DNA from: Marinomonas algicola
Lineage (GTDB): Bacteria; Pseudomonadota; Gammaproteobacteria; Pseudomonadales; Marinomonadaceae
Length of the DNA stretch: 64,000 nt
Assembly: GCF_014805825.1 (NCBI RefSeq)
Contig: NZ_CP061941.1
Span: 744,001 to 808,000 of the forward strand
Reading direction: 5' to 3'
Part shown: positions 26,526 to 35,525 of the stretch, in pieces
Layout of the letters: each line of letters starts with the position of its first letter
Position numbering within the stretch: the first letter of the stretch is position 1
Notes under the pieces: generated by a model
The model's database searches: none
Told to the model about the DNA's origin: nothing
Seen by the model: the letters and a program-made list of their open reading frames with translations, nothing else
Position numbers and translations under genes: made by a program

Positions 26526-28040
26526 ATGCATAATATTGTGAATACGATCAATGAAAGTTTAACTTCTTGCCTCGCCCCTGAGGTGAATTTGTTTGTTGAT
26601 GGGCAGCATCAGCCAGCATTGGGTGGTGGTTATTTTGATCGCTTAGATCCAAGCAACGATTTGGTCGCCTCGCGCGTTGCTTGTGGTCGACGTGAAGACG
26701 CAGAACATATGGTCTCAATTGCAACGGCCAGCTTTCCTAATTGGTCAGCTACTCAAGTAGAAGAAAGGGCGGCTATTTTGCTGCGAGCAAAGACGCTTAT
26801 GCCAAAATACCGTAACCGTTTTGCTGAGTGTATGTTGAGAGAAATTGGCGCAACCAAGGACTGGGTCGATTTTAATATCAAAGTCGGTATGGATGCGATT
26901 GATGCCGCCGTGGATCTTGCGCTGCATTATTTATCTGAAAACCAATTAACCCCTCCTCATCAAGCATCCTTACAAAGTCAAACACATCAAACACAAGATT
27001 CTTATATTCAGCGTAAACCCGCGGGGGTCTGTTTAGCCATTGCGCCATGGAATGCACCAATCGTGCTTGGATTGCGAGCCGTCGCTTTTCCTTTAGCTTT
27101 TGGTAATACGGTTATTTTAAAAGCGTCAGAGTTTTCTCCTGGAACCCATGTTCTATTAGCCGAATTACTGCATGAAGCAGGCCTACCGGATGGGGTTATA
27201 GGAGTGATGACAAATGCTTCTGAACACTCAGAAGAAGTGATTACTAGCTTAATTTCCAATCCAGCCGTCAGACGCGTTAATTTTACCGGTTCGACCCGAG
27301 TTGGAAGAATCATTGCTGGCATGGCCGCCAAACACCTTAAACGTTGCCTTTTAGAGCTTGGTGGCAAGTCTCCCTTAATTATTTTACAAGGTGCCAACTT
27401 ACAGCTTGCTGCCAAAGAAGCCGTTTATGGTGCTTTTTTGAATCAAGGGCAAATTTGCATGGCAACAGATCGGATTATTGTTGAACAAAGTGTGGCGGAT
27501 GAGTTTATTGATATTTTAAAAGGGTTAGCCGCCGAACTTGTTTCTGGTGATCCAAGGCGTAAAGGGATAAAACTGGGCCCTGTTGCCAGTCCTTCTATTG
27601 CGTCTCGACTGTCCGCTTTAATTGAAGATGCTATTGATAAAGGGGCGACGTTGTTAACTGGCACTTCTCGCCGGGGGCAGTTTATTGACGCCACTTTGCT
27701 TGATCACATCACTCCTATGATGCGTATTTATTCCGAAGAATGCTTTGGCCCAATTGCCGGCATTTACCGTGTTGATTCTCCTGAGGAAGCCATCACTGTG
27801 GCCAATGACTGTGAATACGGCCTGGCCGCGGCGATCTTTACCAATGACATTGCGTTAGCGGAGAGTTTGGTTAATCAGCTCGAGTCTGGCATCTGCCACA
27901 TTAATTCCTCTACGGTAAAAGACGATCCTTTTATGCCATTTGGCGGTTTGAAATCAAGCGGTTATGGGCGCTTTGGCGGCGATGCCTGTGTTGATGAGTT
28001 TACCGAGTTACGTTGGGTGACCGTAAACCGAAAAATGTAG
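26526..28040 (+). CDS. Aldehyde dehydrogenase family protein
   Basis: About 505 aa NAD(P)-dependent aldehyde dehydrogenase. Visible are APWNAPIVLGLRAVAFPLAF, FTGSTRVGRIIAG (cofactor loop), LELGGKSPLIIL with the catalytic glutamate, and GQICMATDRIIV with the nucleophilic cysteine. The end PFGGLKSSGYGRFGGDACVD is typical. A frame extends to TTG 26490; I use ATG 26526, though neither has a good ribosome site. About half identical by eye to the second dehydrogenase at 33654, with the same vanillin/salicylaldehyde-dehydrogenase style. Head of a probable eight-gene unit. Confidence 0.88.
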   Translation: MHNIVNTINESLTSCLAPEVNLFVDGQHQPALGGGYFDRLDPSNDLVASRVACGRREDAEHMVSIATASFPNWSATQVEERAAILLRAKTLMPKYRNRFAECMLREIGATKDWVDFNIKVGMDAIDAAVDLALHYLSENQLTPPHQASLQSQTHQTQDSYIQRKPAGVCLAIAPWNAPIVLGLRAVAFPLAFGNTVILKASEFSPGTHVLLAELLHEAGLPDGVIGVMTNASEHSEEVITSLISNPAVRRVNFTGSTRVGRIIAGMAAKHLKRCLLELGGKSPLIILQGANLQLAAKEAVYGAFLNQGQICMATDRIIVEQSVADEFIDILKGLAAELVSGDPRRKGIKLGPVASPSIASRLSALIEDAIDKGATLLTGTSRRGQFIDATLLDHITPMMRIYSEECFGPIAGIYRVDSPEEAITVANDCEYGLAAAIFTNDIALAESLVNQLESGICHINSSTVKDDPFMPFGGLKSSGYGRFGGDACVDEFTELRWVTVNRKM

Positions 28041-28113
28041 AGCCCAAGCACTTTGCCTGCAGGGCTCTAGATTGATGAAAATACCTGAACTAAAAAAATA
28101 ACAAGAGGTTTTT

Positions 28114-29406
28114 ATGAAAAGTAATAAGCGACATTCATCTGAAGTTTGGTTCACGAAACTGTTGGTTCCCGTGCTTGCTGCGGGGAGTTTATCCATGCCT
28201 GCTAGTGTGCTAGCGGCCGATGACGGAACCATTAATATTGGTTTTATCAGCCCAAGAACGGGGCCGTTAGCGAGCTTTGGTAAAACGGATGGTTTTATTT
28301 TGGAGCAAGCGCGTATCGCTTTAGCCGATGGCATGACCATTCAAGGTAAGCATTATAAGGTCAATATTCTTGATCGTGATAGCCAATCGGATCCGGCGCG
28401 TGCAGGACAGCTAGCCAAAGAACTGATCAACCAAGGTGTGGATCTGATGTTGGCGGTATCAACGCCAGAAGTGATTAACCCGGTTGCCGATGCCAGTGAG
28501 GCGGCTGAGGTCCCCATGTTATCAACTGTGATGCCATGGGAAGCTTGGTATTATGGTCGTGGTGCAAAACCAGGTGAACCAAGCCCATTTAAGTGGACCT
28601 ATCATTTCGGATTTGGGGCAGGAGAATTTTATAAAACCTATATGTCCCAATGGGATTTGTTAGAAACCAATAAACGTGTCGGGGTTATGTATCCGAATGA
28701 TGCGGATGGTAACGCGATTCGTGGCGCTCTGGTCCCGCGTTTTAAAGAAGCCGGTTATACCGTTATTGACCCTGGTGCTTATGAAACAGGCACGACGGAT
28801 TTCTCCAGCCAAATTGCGACATTTAAAGCCGAAAAAGTAGAAATTATTAATACGTTTCCAATTCCCCCGGATTTTGCGGCTTTTTGGCGTCAATCCGCGC
28901 AACAAGGCTTACATCGTCAAGTTAAGATTATCCAAGTAGCTAAAACCGGTTTATTTCCTGCCGATATTGAAGTGTTAGGGTCGTTAGGACCTAAAATTGC
29001 CTCGGCGGCCTATTGGCATAAAAGCTTCCCGTATAGCTCATCGTTAACGGGGCAAAATGGAACACAGCTCGCTGACCTATGGGAAAAAGAGTCTGGTGAG
29101 CAATGGACTCAACAATTAGGCGCCACTTTGTCTTTATTAGATGCTGGTACGGAAGCACTTAAACGCGCGACAGACCCGAATTCTCGTGAAGCTGTCAGAG
29201 ACGCCATCGCCACATTGAATACCACCACGATCGGCGGCAAGGTGGACTTCACTTCAGGCCCAGTACCGAACGTTTCACCGGGACCAATTATCGGTGCGCA
29301 ATGGGTTAAAGGCACAGGCAAACACCAACTGGATTATGTCATTACCGAAAATGTCACGGATCCAAATGTGCCTGTGACACACCCACTGCTTCAGTATAAC
29401 CGTTAG
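28114..29406 (+). CDS. ABC transporter substrate-binding protein (branched-chain amino acid/aromatic acid type)
   Basis: 430 aa periplasmic binding protein, type I fold (LivK/HAAT). A long n-region then a signal peptide ending ASVLA before ADDGTINIGF; mature protein opens with IGFISPRTGPLASFGKTDGF, typical of the family. VDLMLAVSTPEVINPVADAS and RVGVMYPNDADGNAIRG are fold landmarks. The length (about 400 mature residues) and the surrounding aldehyde dehydrogenases suggest an aromatic acid or similar rather than leucine. First gene of the transporter set, ATG after AAGAGG. Confidence 0.88.
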   Translation: MKSNKRHSSEVWFTKLLVPVLAAGSLSMPASVLAADDGTINIGFISPRTGPLASFGKTDGFILEQARIALADGMTIQGKHYKVNILDRDSQSDPARAGQLAKELINQGVDLMLAVSTPEVINPVADASEAAEVPMLSTVMPWEAWYYGRGAKPGEPSPFKWTYHFGFGAGEFYKTYMSQWDLLETNKRVGVMYPNDADGNAIRGALVPRFKEAGYTVIDPGAYETGTTDFSSQIATFKAEKVEIINTFPIPPDFAAFWRQSAQQGLHRQVKIIQVAKTGLFPADIEVLGSLGPKIASAAYWHKSFPYSSSLTGQNGTQLADLWEKESGEQWTQQLGATLSLLDAGTEALKRATDPNSREAVRDAIATLNTTTIGGKVDFTSGPVPNVSPGPIIGAQWVKGTGKHQLDYVITENVTDPNVPVTHPLLQYNR

Positions 29407-29416
29407 GAGCCATCTC

Positions 29417-30163
29417 GTGGAAAATACGTCTTATTCACAATTACAAGCGACGGGTATCTATAAATCTTTTGGTCGCGTGCAAGTGTTGAATGGAATCGAT
29501 TTCTCCATGGACACCAACGATGCTATCGGCATCGTTGGACCTAATGGGGCGGGAAAATCGACTTTACTGAGTGTGTTATCAGGCGCTCAGCCTGCCACAC
29601 AAGGAACAATCCTACTAAATAATGAAGACATCACTCATAGGCCAGCTCGTCAACGTGTCAGACAAGGCTTGGTGAGAACGCATCAAATACCGAAACCTTT
29701 TTCTGGCATAACGGTGTTTGAAAACGTCTTTGTGTCGGCGATTCATGCGGCGACCAATAATAGTGAAGAGGCTTATGATATCGCTTTAGAGTCGATCAAA
29801 CTGTGTGGCATGTTGCATCTCGCAAATCGAGAAGCCGACAGTATCGGTCTTTTAGATAGAAAACGTTTGGAACTGGCCCGTGCTTTAGCAACCCAACCGA
29901 CGCTTTTGTTTCTCGATGAAATTGGCGGCGGCCTCACAGAGGCGGAAGCATTAGAGCTGGTGGAAACCATATTGACTTTACGTGAGCGGGGAATTGGGAT
30001 TATTTGGATTGAGCATATAGTGCATATTTTGCTACGTGTGGTGAAAAGTCTTATTTGCATGGACAGCGGGCAAATTATTGCACAGGGCAATCCGCAAGAG
30101 GTGATGTCTGATCCCACAGTGATCAGTGCTTACATGGGAGGAACCGCCGATGCTATCAGCTAA
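29417..30163 (+). CDS. ABC transporter ATP-binding protein (LivG-like)
   Basis: 248 aa. Walker A GPNGAGKST, long LivG-type insertion (VRTHQIPKPFSGITVFENVF), Walker B TLLFLDEIGG. The signature motif is not LSGGQ but IGLLDRKRLELARAL, a variant I associate with a HAAT subgroup; ATPase function is expected to persist. GTG start at 29417, 10 bp after the binding protein gene. Overlaps the next ATPase gene by 14 bp. Confidence 0.87.
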   Translation: MENTSYSQLQATGIYKSFGRVQVLNGIDFSMDTNDAIGIVGPNGAGKSTLLSVLSGAQPATQGTILLNNEDITHRPARQRVRQGLVRTHQIPKPFSGITVFENVFVSAIHAATNNSEEAYDIALESIKLCGMLHLANREADSIGLLDRKRLELARALATQPTLLFLDEIGGGLTEAEALELVETILTLRERGIGIIWIEHIVHILLRVVKSLICMDSGQIIAQGNPQEVMSDPTVISAYMGGTADAIS

Positions 30164-30869
30164 GCATTTAGATGTACGTTATGGACAGTTCAGAGCCGTG
30201 CGAGACCTCTCTTTAGACGTAAAGCAAGGGGAGATTATTGCTTTGATAGGTGCGAATGGTGCAGGAAAATCCACCTTGTTACGAGCCATTGCTGGCGCTT
30301 TACCTATCTATTCTGGCGAATTGTCATTTAAAGACAGCCGCATTACCCACAGTCCTTCGTGTGACCGAGTTCAGCAAGGTTTATCTCTGGTGCCAGAAGG
30401 TCGTCGACTGTTCTCAGAAATGACCATTGAAGAAAATTTATTATTAGGAAAAACCAGTAATCGACAAGGGGATTGGAACATAGATCGAGTGTTTGAGACC
30501 TTTCCAAATCTAGTTAAGCGTCGACATGCCAAAGCCGGTAGCTTATCTGGAGGAGAGCAGCAAGCCACCGCAATTGGGCGTGCCTTAATGTCGAATCCTG
30601 ACATGTTGATTTTAGACGAAGTCAGCTTGGGCTTATCTCCGCTGGTTGTGGATCAAGTGTATGACTCAATCGAAACGCTACGCGAAGCCGGAACAACCAT
30701 TATTTTGGTTGAGCAAGCACTAGACCGTGCGATTGCCTTCGCTAAACGTGCTATTTGCATGTTGGAGGGGCGAATTGTTCTGGACAAGCTCACAGCCGAA
30801 ACCAATCGTCATGAAATCACAGACGCGTATTTTGGCCTACAGAAAAGTACAGCACAGGAGGCCTCATGA
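30150..30869 (+). CDS. ABC transporter ATP-binding protein (LivF-like)
   Basis: 239 aa. Walker A GANGAGKSTL, Q-loop, SLVPEGRRLFSEMTIEENLL (LivF hallmark), signature LSGGEQQATAIGRAL, Walker B LILDEVSLGL, H-loop region. Frame opens at 30126, but ATG 30150 has GGGAGGAA upstream and begins the conserved LSAKHLDVRYGQF. Overlaps the permease gene by 4 bp (ATGA). Confidence 0.9.
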   Translation: MLSAKHLDVRYGQFRAVRDLSLDVKQGEIIALIGANGAGKSTLLRAIAGALPIYSGELSFKDSRITHSPSCDRVQQGLSLVPEGRRLFSEMTIEENLLLGKTSNRQGDWNIDRVFETFPNLVKRRHAKAGSLSGGEQQATAIGRALMSNPDMLILDEVSLGLSPLVVDQVYDSIETLREAGTTIILVEQALDRAIAFAKRAICMLEGRIVLDKLTAETNRHEITDAYFGLQKSTAQEAS

Positions 30870-31777
30870 TTAATACGCTTGTTCAAGCCATTTTACTGGG
30901 TGGCTATTATGCACTTATTGCCTGTGGTCTGGCTTTTATGTTTCAAGTTATGCGCATTATCAATTTAGCGCATGGTTCTTTGGCTATTTTAAGTGCGTAT
31001 CTTGTCTGGATGATCACCGATGCCTTGTCTCTTTCACCCTTTGTATCTGTGTTAATCATTTTGCCTATTATGGCGTTGATTGGTTGGTTGCTACAGAGAG
31101 TGATTTTGGAACGGGCCACCCAAGGTGGCGAGTTACTGCCTGTGTTAACGACCTTTGGGCTGTCGATCGTGATTGACAACCTTTTGTTCCAACAATTTGG
31201 CGCCAATACACGCTCATTAGCATCGGCTGTCGGAGATTTGAGCTGGGAGTCCTATGAAGTCTTTGGACTGTGGATTGGTAAATTACCCGTCATCATATTA
31301 GGTACGGCGATCGTCGTTATTGGTGGTCTGGATTTGATGTTGCGCTTTACTTCCCTTGGTCGACAAATTCGAGCCACGGCGTTTGACCCTGATACCGCCG
31401 GTCTTGTCGGGATTGATGCTCGGAAAATAGCGGCGTTATCGGCGGCGATTGCCATGATGACAGTGGCCATTTCTGGCACCGCATTAGGGCTAAGAGGCAC
31501 CTTTGATGCGTATGCTGGCGCGCCACAATTATTATTTGCCTTTGAAGCAACCATAATTGGTGGGGCCGGGTCTTTATGGGGGGTTCTTATTGGCGGCATG
31601 ATATTGGCCATTGCTCAAAGTGTGGGCGCATTAATTCACCCTCAAGGTTTCTTACTGGGCGGACACTTTATTTTCCTCGCCTTCTTATTCGCACGAATTT
31701 ACCTGACACGTGAGTTTTTTAGCTTACATCACTGGTTTGGAAAAGGGACAAAAAAGGTAGTAAAGCATGAAAATTAA
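30866..31777 (+). CDS. Branched-chain amino acid-type ABC transporter permease (LivH-like)
   Basis: 303 aa, about eight membrane segments. LivH landmarks: LVQAILLGGYYALIACGLAF at the N-terminus, MRIINLAHGSLAILSAYL, and the cytoplasmic loop around LGRQIRATAFDPDTAGLVGI that docks the ATPases. Overlaps the previous gene by 4 bp and the next by 11 bp. Confidence 0.9.
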   Translation: MINTLVQAILLGGYYALIACGLAFMFQVMRIINLAHGSLAILSAYLVWMITDALSLSPFVSVLIILPIMALIGWLLQRVILERATQGGELLPVLTTFGLSIVIDNLLFQQFGANTRSLASAVGDLSWESYEVFGLWIGKLPVIILGTAIVVIGGLDLMLRFTSLGRQIRATAFDPDTAGLVGIDARKIAALSAAIAMMTVAISGTALGLRGTFDAYAGAPQLLFAFEATIIGGAGSLWGVLIGGMILAIAQSVGALIHPQGFLLGGHFIFLAFLFARIYLTREFFSLHHWFGKGTKKVVKHEN

Positions 31778-32825
31778 ACGCTCAAATGCCTATTCAAAGC
31801 TAACCCTTATTAGCTCTATGTTGCTGTTTGTTATGCTGATGATGGTGCCGTTTTTCGCTTCTGAGAACGTGTTAGAGCGTCTAACAGTGTTGTTTATCTA
31901 CATTATTCTGGCCGCCATGTGGAATACCTTAGCCGGTTTTGGTGGTCTTATTTCCATTGGGCAACAATTGTTTTTTGGGTTAGGCGCTTACGCCACTATT
32001 CGTCTAGCAAATGCGGGTATTCCTCCCTTTACCGCCTTGCTTATGGCGTCTTTGCTGGTGGGGTTGCTTAGCTGGCCGATTTCTAAATTCATGTTGCATT
32101 TAAGAGCGGCGGAATTTGGAATTGGTATGTGGGTACTGGCGTCTGTAGGGCATTTATTGGTTAACCTGGATCCTTTGATTCAGGGGGAAACGGGCACCTC
32201 CTTGATCTCGCTTAATACCTACAATATCGAGGTGCGACGCATACTGATTTATCTTGTTGGTTTGGTTTGTATGGCTGGGTTACTTGTGGGGCTTTTCTAT
32301 TTGCTTCGTTCTAAAGCCGGTATTGCTATGCAAGCGATTCGAGATAATGAAGACGCCGCGGATTCCATCGGCATCGATGCGCAAACTGTCAAAACGTGGT
32401 TCTTTATATTTGCCGCGTTTGGTACGGCTCTCGCTGGGGGGTTGTGGTTGGCACAAGCCTCATCATTTCAACCTAAAACCTATTTCTCCGTGCAATGGAC
32501 CGCTTACATGATTTTCATGGTGTTAGTGGGTGGAATTGGCCGTTTTGAAGGGGCCATTTTAGGTGCTTTGCTGTTTTTCATCGTCGAGACATGGTTTGCC
32601 GCAACGGGTGTTTGGTATTTGGTTGGCTTGGGAGCCGTGGCCGTGTTTTGCTCTCTTTTTCTACCAAAAGGGCTGTGGGGCCTGATTGAAACACGTTTAG
32701 GGATTTGTTTGATACCTGTTGGATATCAGGTGAAGGGACATGTTCTAAAGGATGGCACATTCAAAGAGGATGTTTTTAACGAGGACGCTTTTAAAAAGGA
32801 TGCTCTCAAAAAAGGTAAGCCTTGA
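31767..32825 (+). CDS. Branched-chain amino acid-type ABC transporter permease (LivM-like)
   Basis: 352 aa. LivM landmarks: YIILAAMWNTLAGFGGLISI, GQQLFFGLGAYATIRLANAG, and the docking loop GIAMQAIRDNEDAADSIGID. The last 25 residues before the final KP are hydrophilic and built of five imperfect pentapeptides (VLKDG TFKED VFNED AFKKD ALKKG) encoded by a 15-bp repeat at 32742-32816, absent from ordinary LivM. Last transporter gene; the SDR gene follows after 28 bp. Confidence 0.9.
   Translation: MKIKRSNAYSKLTLISSMLLFVMLMMVPFFASENVLERLTVLFIYIILAAMWNTLAGFGGLISIGQQLFFGLGAYATIRLANAGIPPFTALLMASLLVGLLSWPISKFMLHLRAAEFGIGMWVLASVGHLLVNLDPLIQGETGTSLISLNTYNIEVRRILIYLVGLVCMAGLLVGLFYLLRSKAGIAMQAIRDNEDAADSIGIDAQTVKTWFFIFAAFGTALAGGLWLAQASSFQPKTYFSVQWTAYMIFMVLVGGIGRFEGAILGALLFFIVETWFAATGVWYLVGLGAVAVFCSLFLPKGLWGLIETRLGICLIPVGYQVKGHVLKDGTFKEDVFNEDAFKKDALKKGKP
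32742..32816 (+). repeat. 15-bp imperfect tandem repeat at the end of the livM-like gene
   Basis: Five units of 15 bp encode VLKDG, TFKED, VFNED, AFKKD and ALKKG. The unit is in frame, so expansion would add charged pentapeptides to the cytoplasmic tail of the permease. Confidence 0.75.
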
Positions 32826-32853
32826 ACATAACAATAAAACATAGGAGTCAGTA

Positions 32854-33642
32854 ATGATATTATTCGGAAAAACAATTGTCGTCACCGGTGTCGCAAGTGG
32901 TATTGGACGACGCACTGCAGAACTTGCCGCCCAGATGGGAGCGGAAGTGATTGGTATTGATCAGGTTCAGCCAGAACATATTATTGGCCGTTTTATTCCG
33001 GCCGACATTTCTACTCAAGCTGGTGTAGATGCGATCATTACCCAATTACCTAGCGACATTGATGGATTATGCAATGTGGCCGGGGTATCGGGTCAAGCGG
33101 GTGCGGCCATCACGCTAGCGATTAATTTTTTTGGGTTGAGAGCCTTAACAGAAGGATTGGTATCGAAACTTCGCACTGGCGCAAGTGTCGTGAATGTGGC
33201 TTCCGTTGCTGGGTTTGGCTGGCGAGAAAACAGTCAACGGGCCAGTGCTATCGCTCAGTTAGACGGTTTTCCAGAAAGTGAAAAAGTCGTACAAGAGTTT
33301 GATATTCCTAATGAAGCTGGCTATCCGGTATCAAAAGAAATTCTACTGGTCTGGACTATGTTGGCTGCGCATCAAGAGACCTTTAGGTCCCGTCATATCC
33401 GTGTGAATGCCGTCTCTCCTGGGCCTGTTGAAACACCCATCCTAACGCAATTTAGACAAGTGCTGGGTGACGAGAGAGTCAACTCAGATGTAGATCGAGT
33501 CGGTCGTGCAGGCAACGCAGGGGACATCGCCCCCGCTATTTTGTTCCTCTGCTCTGATGCAGCACGTTGGATCAATGGCCATAACCTTGCCACTGACGGT
33601 GGTTTAGAAGCCTCAATTACGATCGAAAAATTTTCACTTTAA
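32854..33642 (+). CDS. SDR family dehydrogenase, coniferyl-alcohol-dehydrogenase-like
   Basis: 262 aa short-chain dehydrogenase. NAD(P) motif TGVASGIGRR, then CNVAGVSGQAG in place of the usual NNAG, active-site serine in VVNVASVAGFGW and catalytic YPVSK (Tyr-x3-Lys), VNAVSPGPVETPIL. The long insertion WRENSQRASAIAQLDGF and the CNVAGV variant resemble coniferyl-alcohol dehydrogenases and 3-alpha-HSD-like SDRs. It would oxidise an aromatic alcohol to the aldehyde that the next gene oxidises to the acid. Substrate is inferred. Confidence 0.82.
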   Translation: MILFGKTIVVTGVASGIGRRTAELAAQMGAEVIGIDQVQPEHIIGRFIPADISTQAGVDAIITQLPSDIDGLCNVAGVSGQAGAAITLAINFFGLRALTEGLVSKLRTGASVVNVASVAGFGWRENSQRASAIAQLDGFPESEKVVQEFDIPNEAGYPVSKEILLVWTMLAAHQETFRSRHIRVNAVSPGPVETPILTQFRQVLGDERVNSDVDRVGRAGNAGDIAPAILFLCSDAARWINGHNLATDGGLEASITIEKFSL

Positions 33643-33653
33643 GGAATAGTATT

Positions 33654-35099
33654 ATGACTGTCTTATTAAGTATCGGTGGAAAAGATGCCCAAGCCGTTCA
33701 AGCAAAAACCTACACCCGTTTAGATCCAGTTACCAGAGAAGTGGCGTCGGTATGCGCCGCCGCTTCTTTGGAGGATGTAAATAATACCGTCAAAGCGGCA
33801 CACCAAGCTTTCGTGCATTGGGCAAACGTAGGACCGTCTGAGCGCCGAACATTATTAAATAAAGCCGCCGACATTATGGATGCAAAAAGCGATGAATTTG
33901 TCCACGCCATGATAACAGAAACGGGCGCTACAGGGCCTTGGGCTGGCTTTAATGTGATGTTAGCCGCGAACCACATTCGTGAAGCCGCCTCTTTGACGAC
34001 TCAAGTGGGTGGAGAAGTGATTCCGTCCAATAAACCGGGCACATTAGCCATGTCAGTTAATAAACCCAAAGGCGTATGCCTAGCAATGGCGCCTTGGAAT
34101 GCACCGGTGATTTTAGGTGCTAGAGCTATCGCGACACCGCTGGCCTGTGGCAATACCGTTATTTTAAAAAGCTCGGAATTTTGTCCGTTAACCCATCGCT
34201 TAATTATTGATTGCTTTCTTGAAGCTGGCTTCCCTGATGGTGTGGTTAATCTGTTATCAAACGACCCAAGCGATGCCGCCGATATCGTAAAAGCCTTAAT
34301 CGAAGCGCCAGAAGTTCGCCATGTTAACTTTACTGGATCCAGCGCTGTTGGCCGTATTATTGGTCGTTTGGCAGGTGAAAATCTAAAACCCGCCTTGCTA
34401 GAGCTTGGTGGTAAAGCCCCCTTGGTTATCTTGTCTGATGCCGATGTGGAAGGTGCCGTGAATGCGGCTATTTTTGGCGCATTTATGAACCAAGGGCAAA
34501 TTTGTATGTCCACTGAGCGCCTTATTGTAGACGACAGCATAGCCGATGAGTTTGTGGCTCAGCTGGTTGAGCGCGCCGCGAAACTCCCGTGGGGAAATCC
34601 TCGTGATCAGGTTGTGCTGGGTTCATTAGTGAATCCTGAAGCGGCTGAAAAAATGCACCAATTAATCGAAGACGCCGTATCAAAAGGCGCTAAACTGGTG
34701 TGTGGTGGCGAAAACGAGGGCGCCATGTTTTCCGCCACTTTCTTGGATGGTGTAAACGAAACCATGCGTATTTACCGTGAAGAAAGTTTCGGTCCAGTGA
34801 AATCCATTATTCGCGTTAAGGGGGATGAGCAAGCTATAAACGTCGCCAACGACAGTGAATATGGCTTGTCCGCCGCGGTCTTTTCTCAAGACATAAACCG
34901 TGCATTGGCTTGTGCAAACTCGATAAAAAGCGGTATTTGTCATATCAATGGCCCCACAGTGGCGGATGAACCGCACATGCCATTTGGCGGTGTGGGGAAC
35001 TCTGGCTATGGTCGTTTCGGTGGCAAAGCGGGCATGGCTGAATTCACCGATACTCGTTGGATCACCATTGAAGACCCAAAACAGCATTACCCTTTTTAA
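33654..35099 (+). CDS. Aldehyde dehydrogenase, vanillin/salicylaldehyde dehydrogenase-like
   Basis: 481 aa. LAMAPWNAPVILGARAIATP, FTGSSAVGRIIGRLAG, LELGGKAPLVILSDAD (catalytic Glu), GQICMSTERLIV (catalytic Cys), PFGGVGNSGYGRFGG. The length and the GQICMSTER context are those of the vanillin/salicylaldehyde group. It lies 11 bp after the SDR gene and ends the operon with a perfect hairpin at 35156. Two dehydrogenases of the same group flanking one transporter suggest a two-substrate or stepwise aromatic pathway. Confidence 0.87.
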   Translation: MTVLLSIGGKDAQAVQAKTYTRLDPVTREVASVCAAASLEDVNNTVKAAHQAFVHWANVGPSERRTLLNKAADIMDAKSDEFVHAMITETGATGPWAGFNVMLAANHIREAASLTTQVGGEVIPSNKPGTLAMSVNKPKGVCLAMAPWNAPVILGARAIATPLACGNTVILKSSEFCPLTHRLIIDCFLEAGFPDGVVNLLSNDPSDAADIVKALIEAPEVRHVNFTGSSAVGRIIGRLAGENLKPALLELGGKAPLVILSDADVEGAVNAAIFGAFMNQGQICMSTERLIVDDSIADEFVAQLVERAAKLPWGNPRDQVVLGSLVNPEAAEKMHQLIEDAVSKGAKLVCGGENEGAMFSATFLDGVNETMRIYREESFGPVKSIIRVKGDEQAINVANDSEYGLSAAVFSQDINRALACANSIKSGICHINGPTVADEPHMPFGGVGNSGYGRFGGKAGMAEFTDTRWITIEDPKQHYPF

Positions 35100-35155
35100 T
35101 CTAATGCTTTGCTTGTCACGACTTGGTAAAAGATGACACCGGAGTAACGTTCAAC

Positions 35156-35189
35156 AGTAATGTCCCTAATGTGTGTCAGGGACATTACT
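35156..35189. terminator. Bidirectional-type terminator hairpin
   Basis: Perfect 12-bp stem AGTAATGTCCCT / AGGGACATTACT, 10-nt loop, between the aldehyde dehydrogenase gene and the convergent phhB gene. The T-tract is poor, so factor-independent function is uncertain. Confidence 0.6.
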
Positions 35190-35210
35190 ATTTGTGACGA
35201 GTTTACATTA

Positions 35211-35483
35211 TTAAAACAATGCATCAATTCTTTGGGCCAAATGCACATCTTTTTCCGTTAATGTGTTTCCTTCATCATGGGTGGTAATGTGGATAACACA
35301 GCGACTGAAGCTGACTTCCATATCTGGGTGGTGCATGACTCTATTGGCTTCCCAAGCGACTGCGTTTACAAACGACATCGTTTTTAAAAAGCCTTTAAAT
35401 TCAAACGCCTTGGTTAATTTTTTACCTTCTACTATCTGCCAACTGTCATCCAATTGAGCGATTGCATTGTCTAAATCCGTCAT
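35211..35483 (-). CDS. phhB: 4a-hydroxytetrahydrobiopterin dehydratase (pterin-4a-carbinolamine dehydratase)
   Basis: About 90 aa. The signature FVNAVAWEANRVMHHPDMEVSF (split as FVNAVAWEANRVMHHPD, then MEVSF) has the catalytic histidine pair HHP; the third histidine is in VIHITTHDEG. PhhB regenerates the pterin cofactor used by PhhA, whose gene lies directly upstream on the same strand. A longer frame to 35507 exists, but ATG 35483 has AGGAAATCACTC before it. Confidence 0.93.
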   Translation of the reverse strand: MTDLDNAIAQLDDSWQIVEGKKLTKAFEFKGFLKTMSFVNAVAWEANRVMHHPDMEVSFSRCVIHITTHDEGNTLTEKDVHLAQRIDALF

Positions 35484-35525
35484 GAGTGATTTCCTACTGT
35501 TGATCATTCTAACCGTTGTGTTTAT

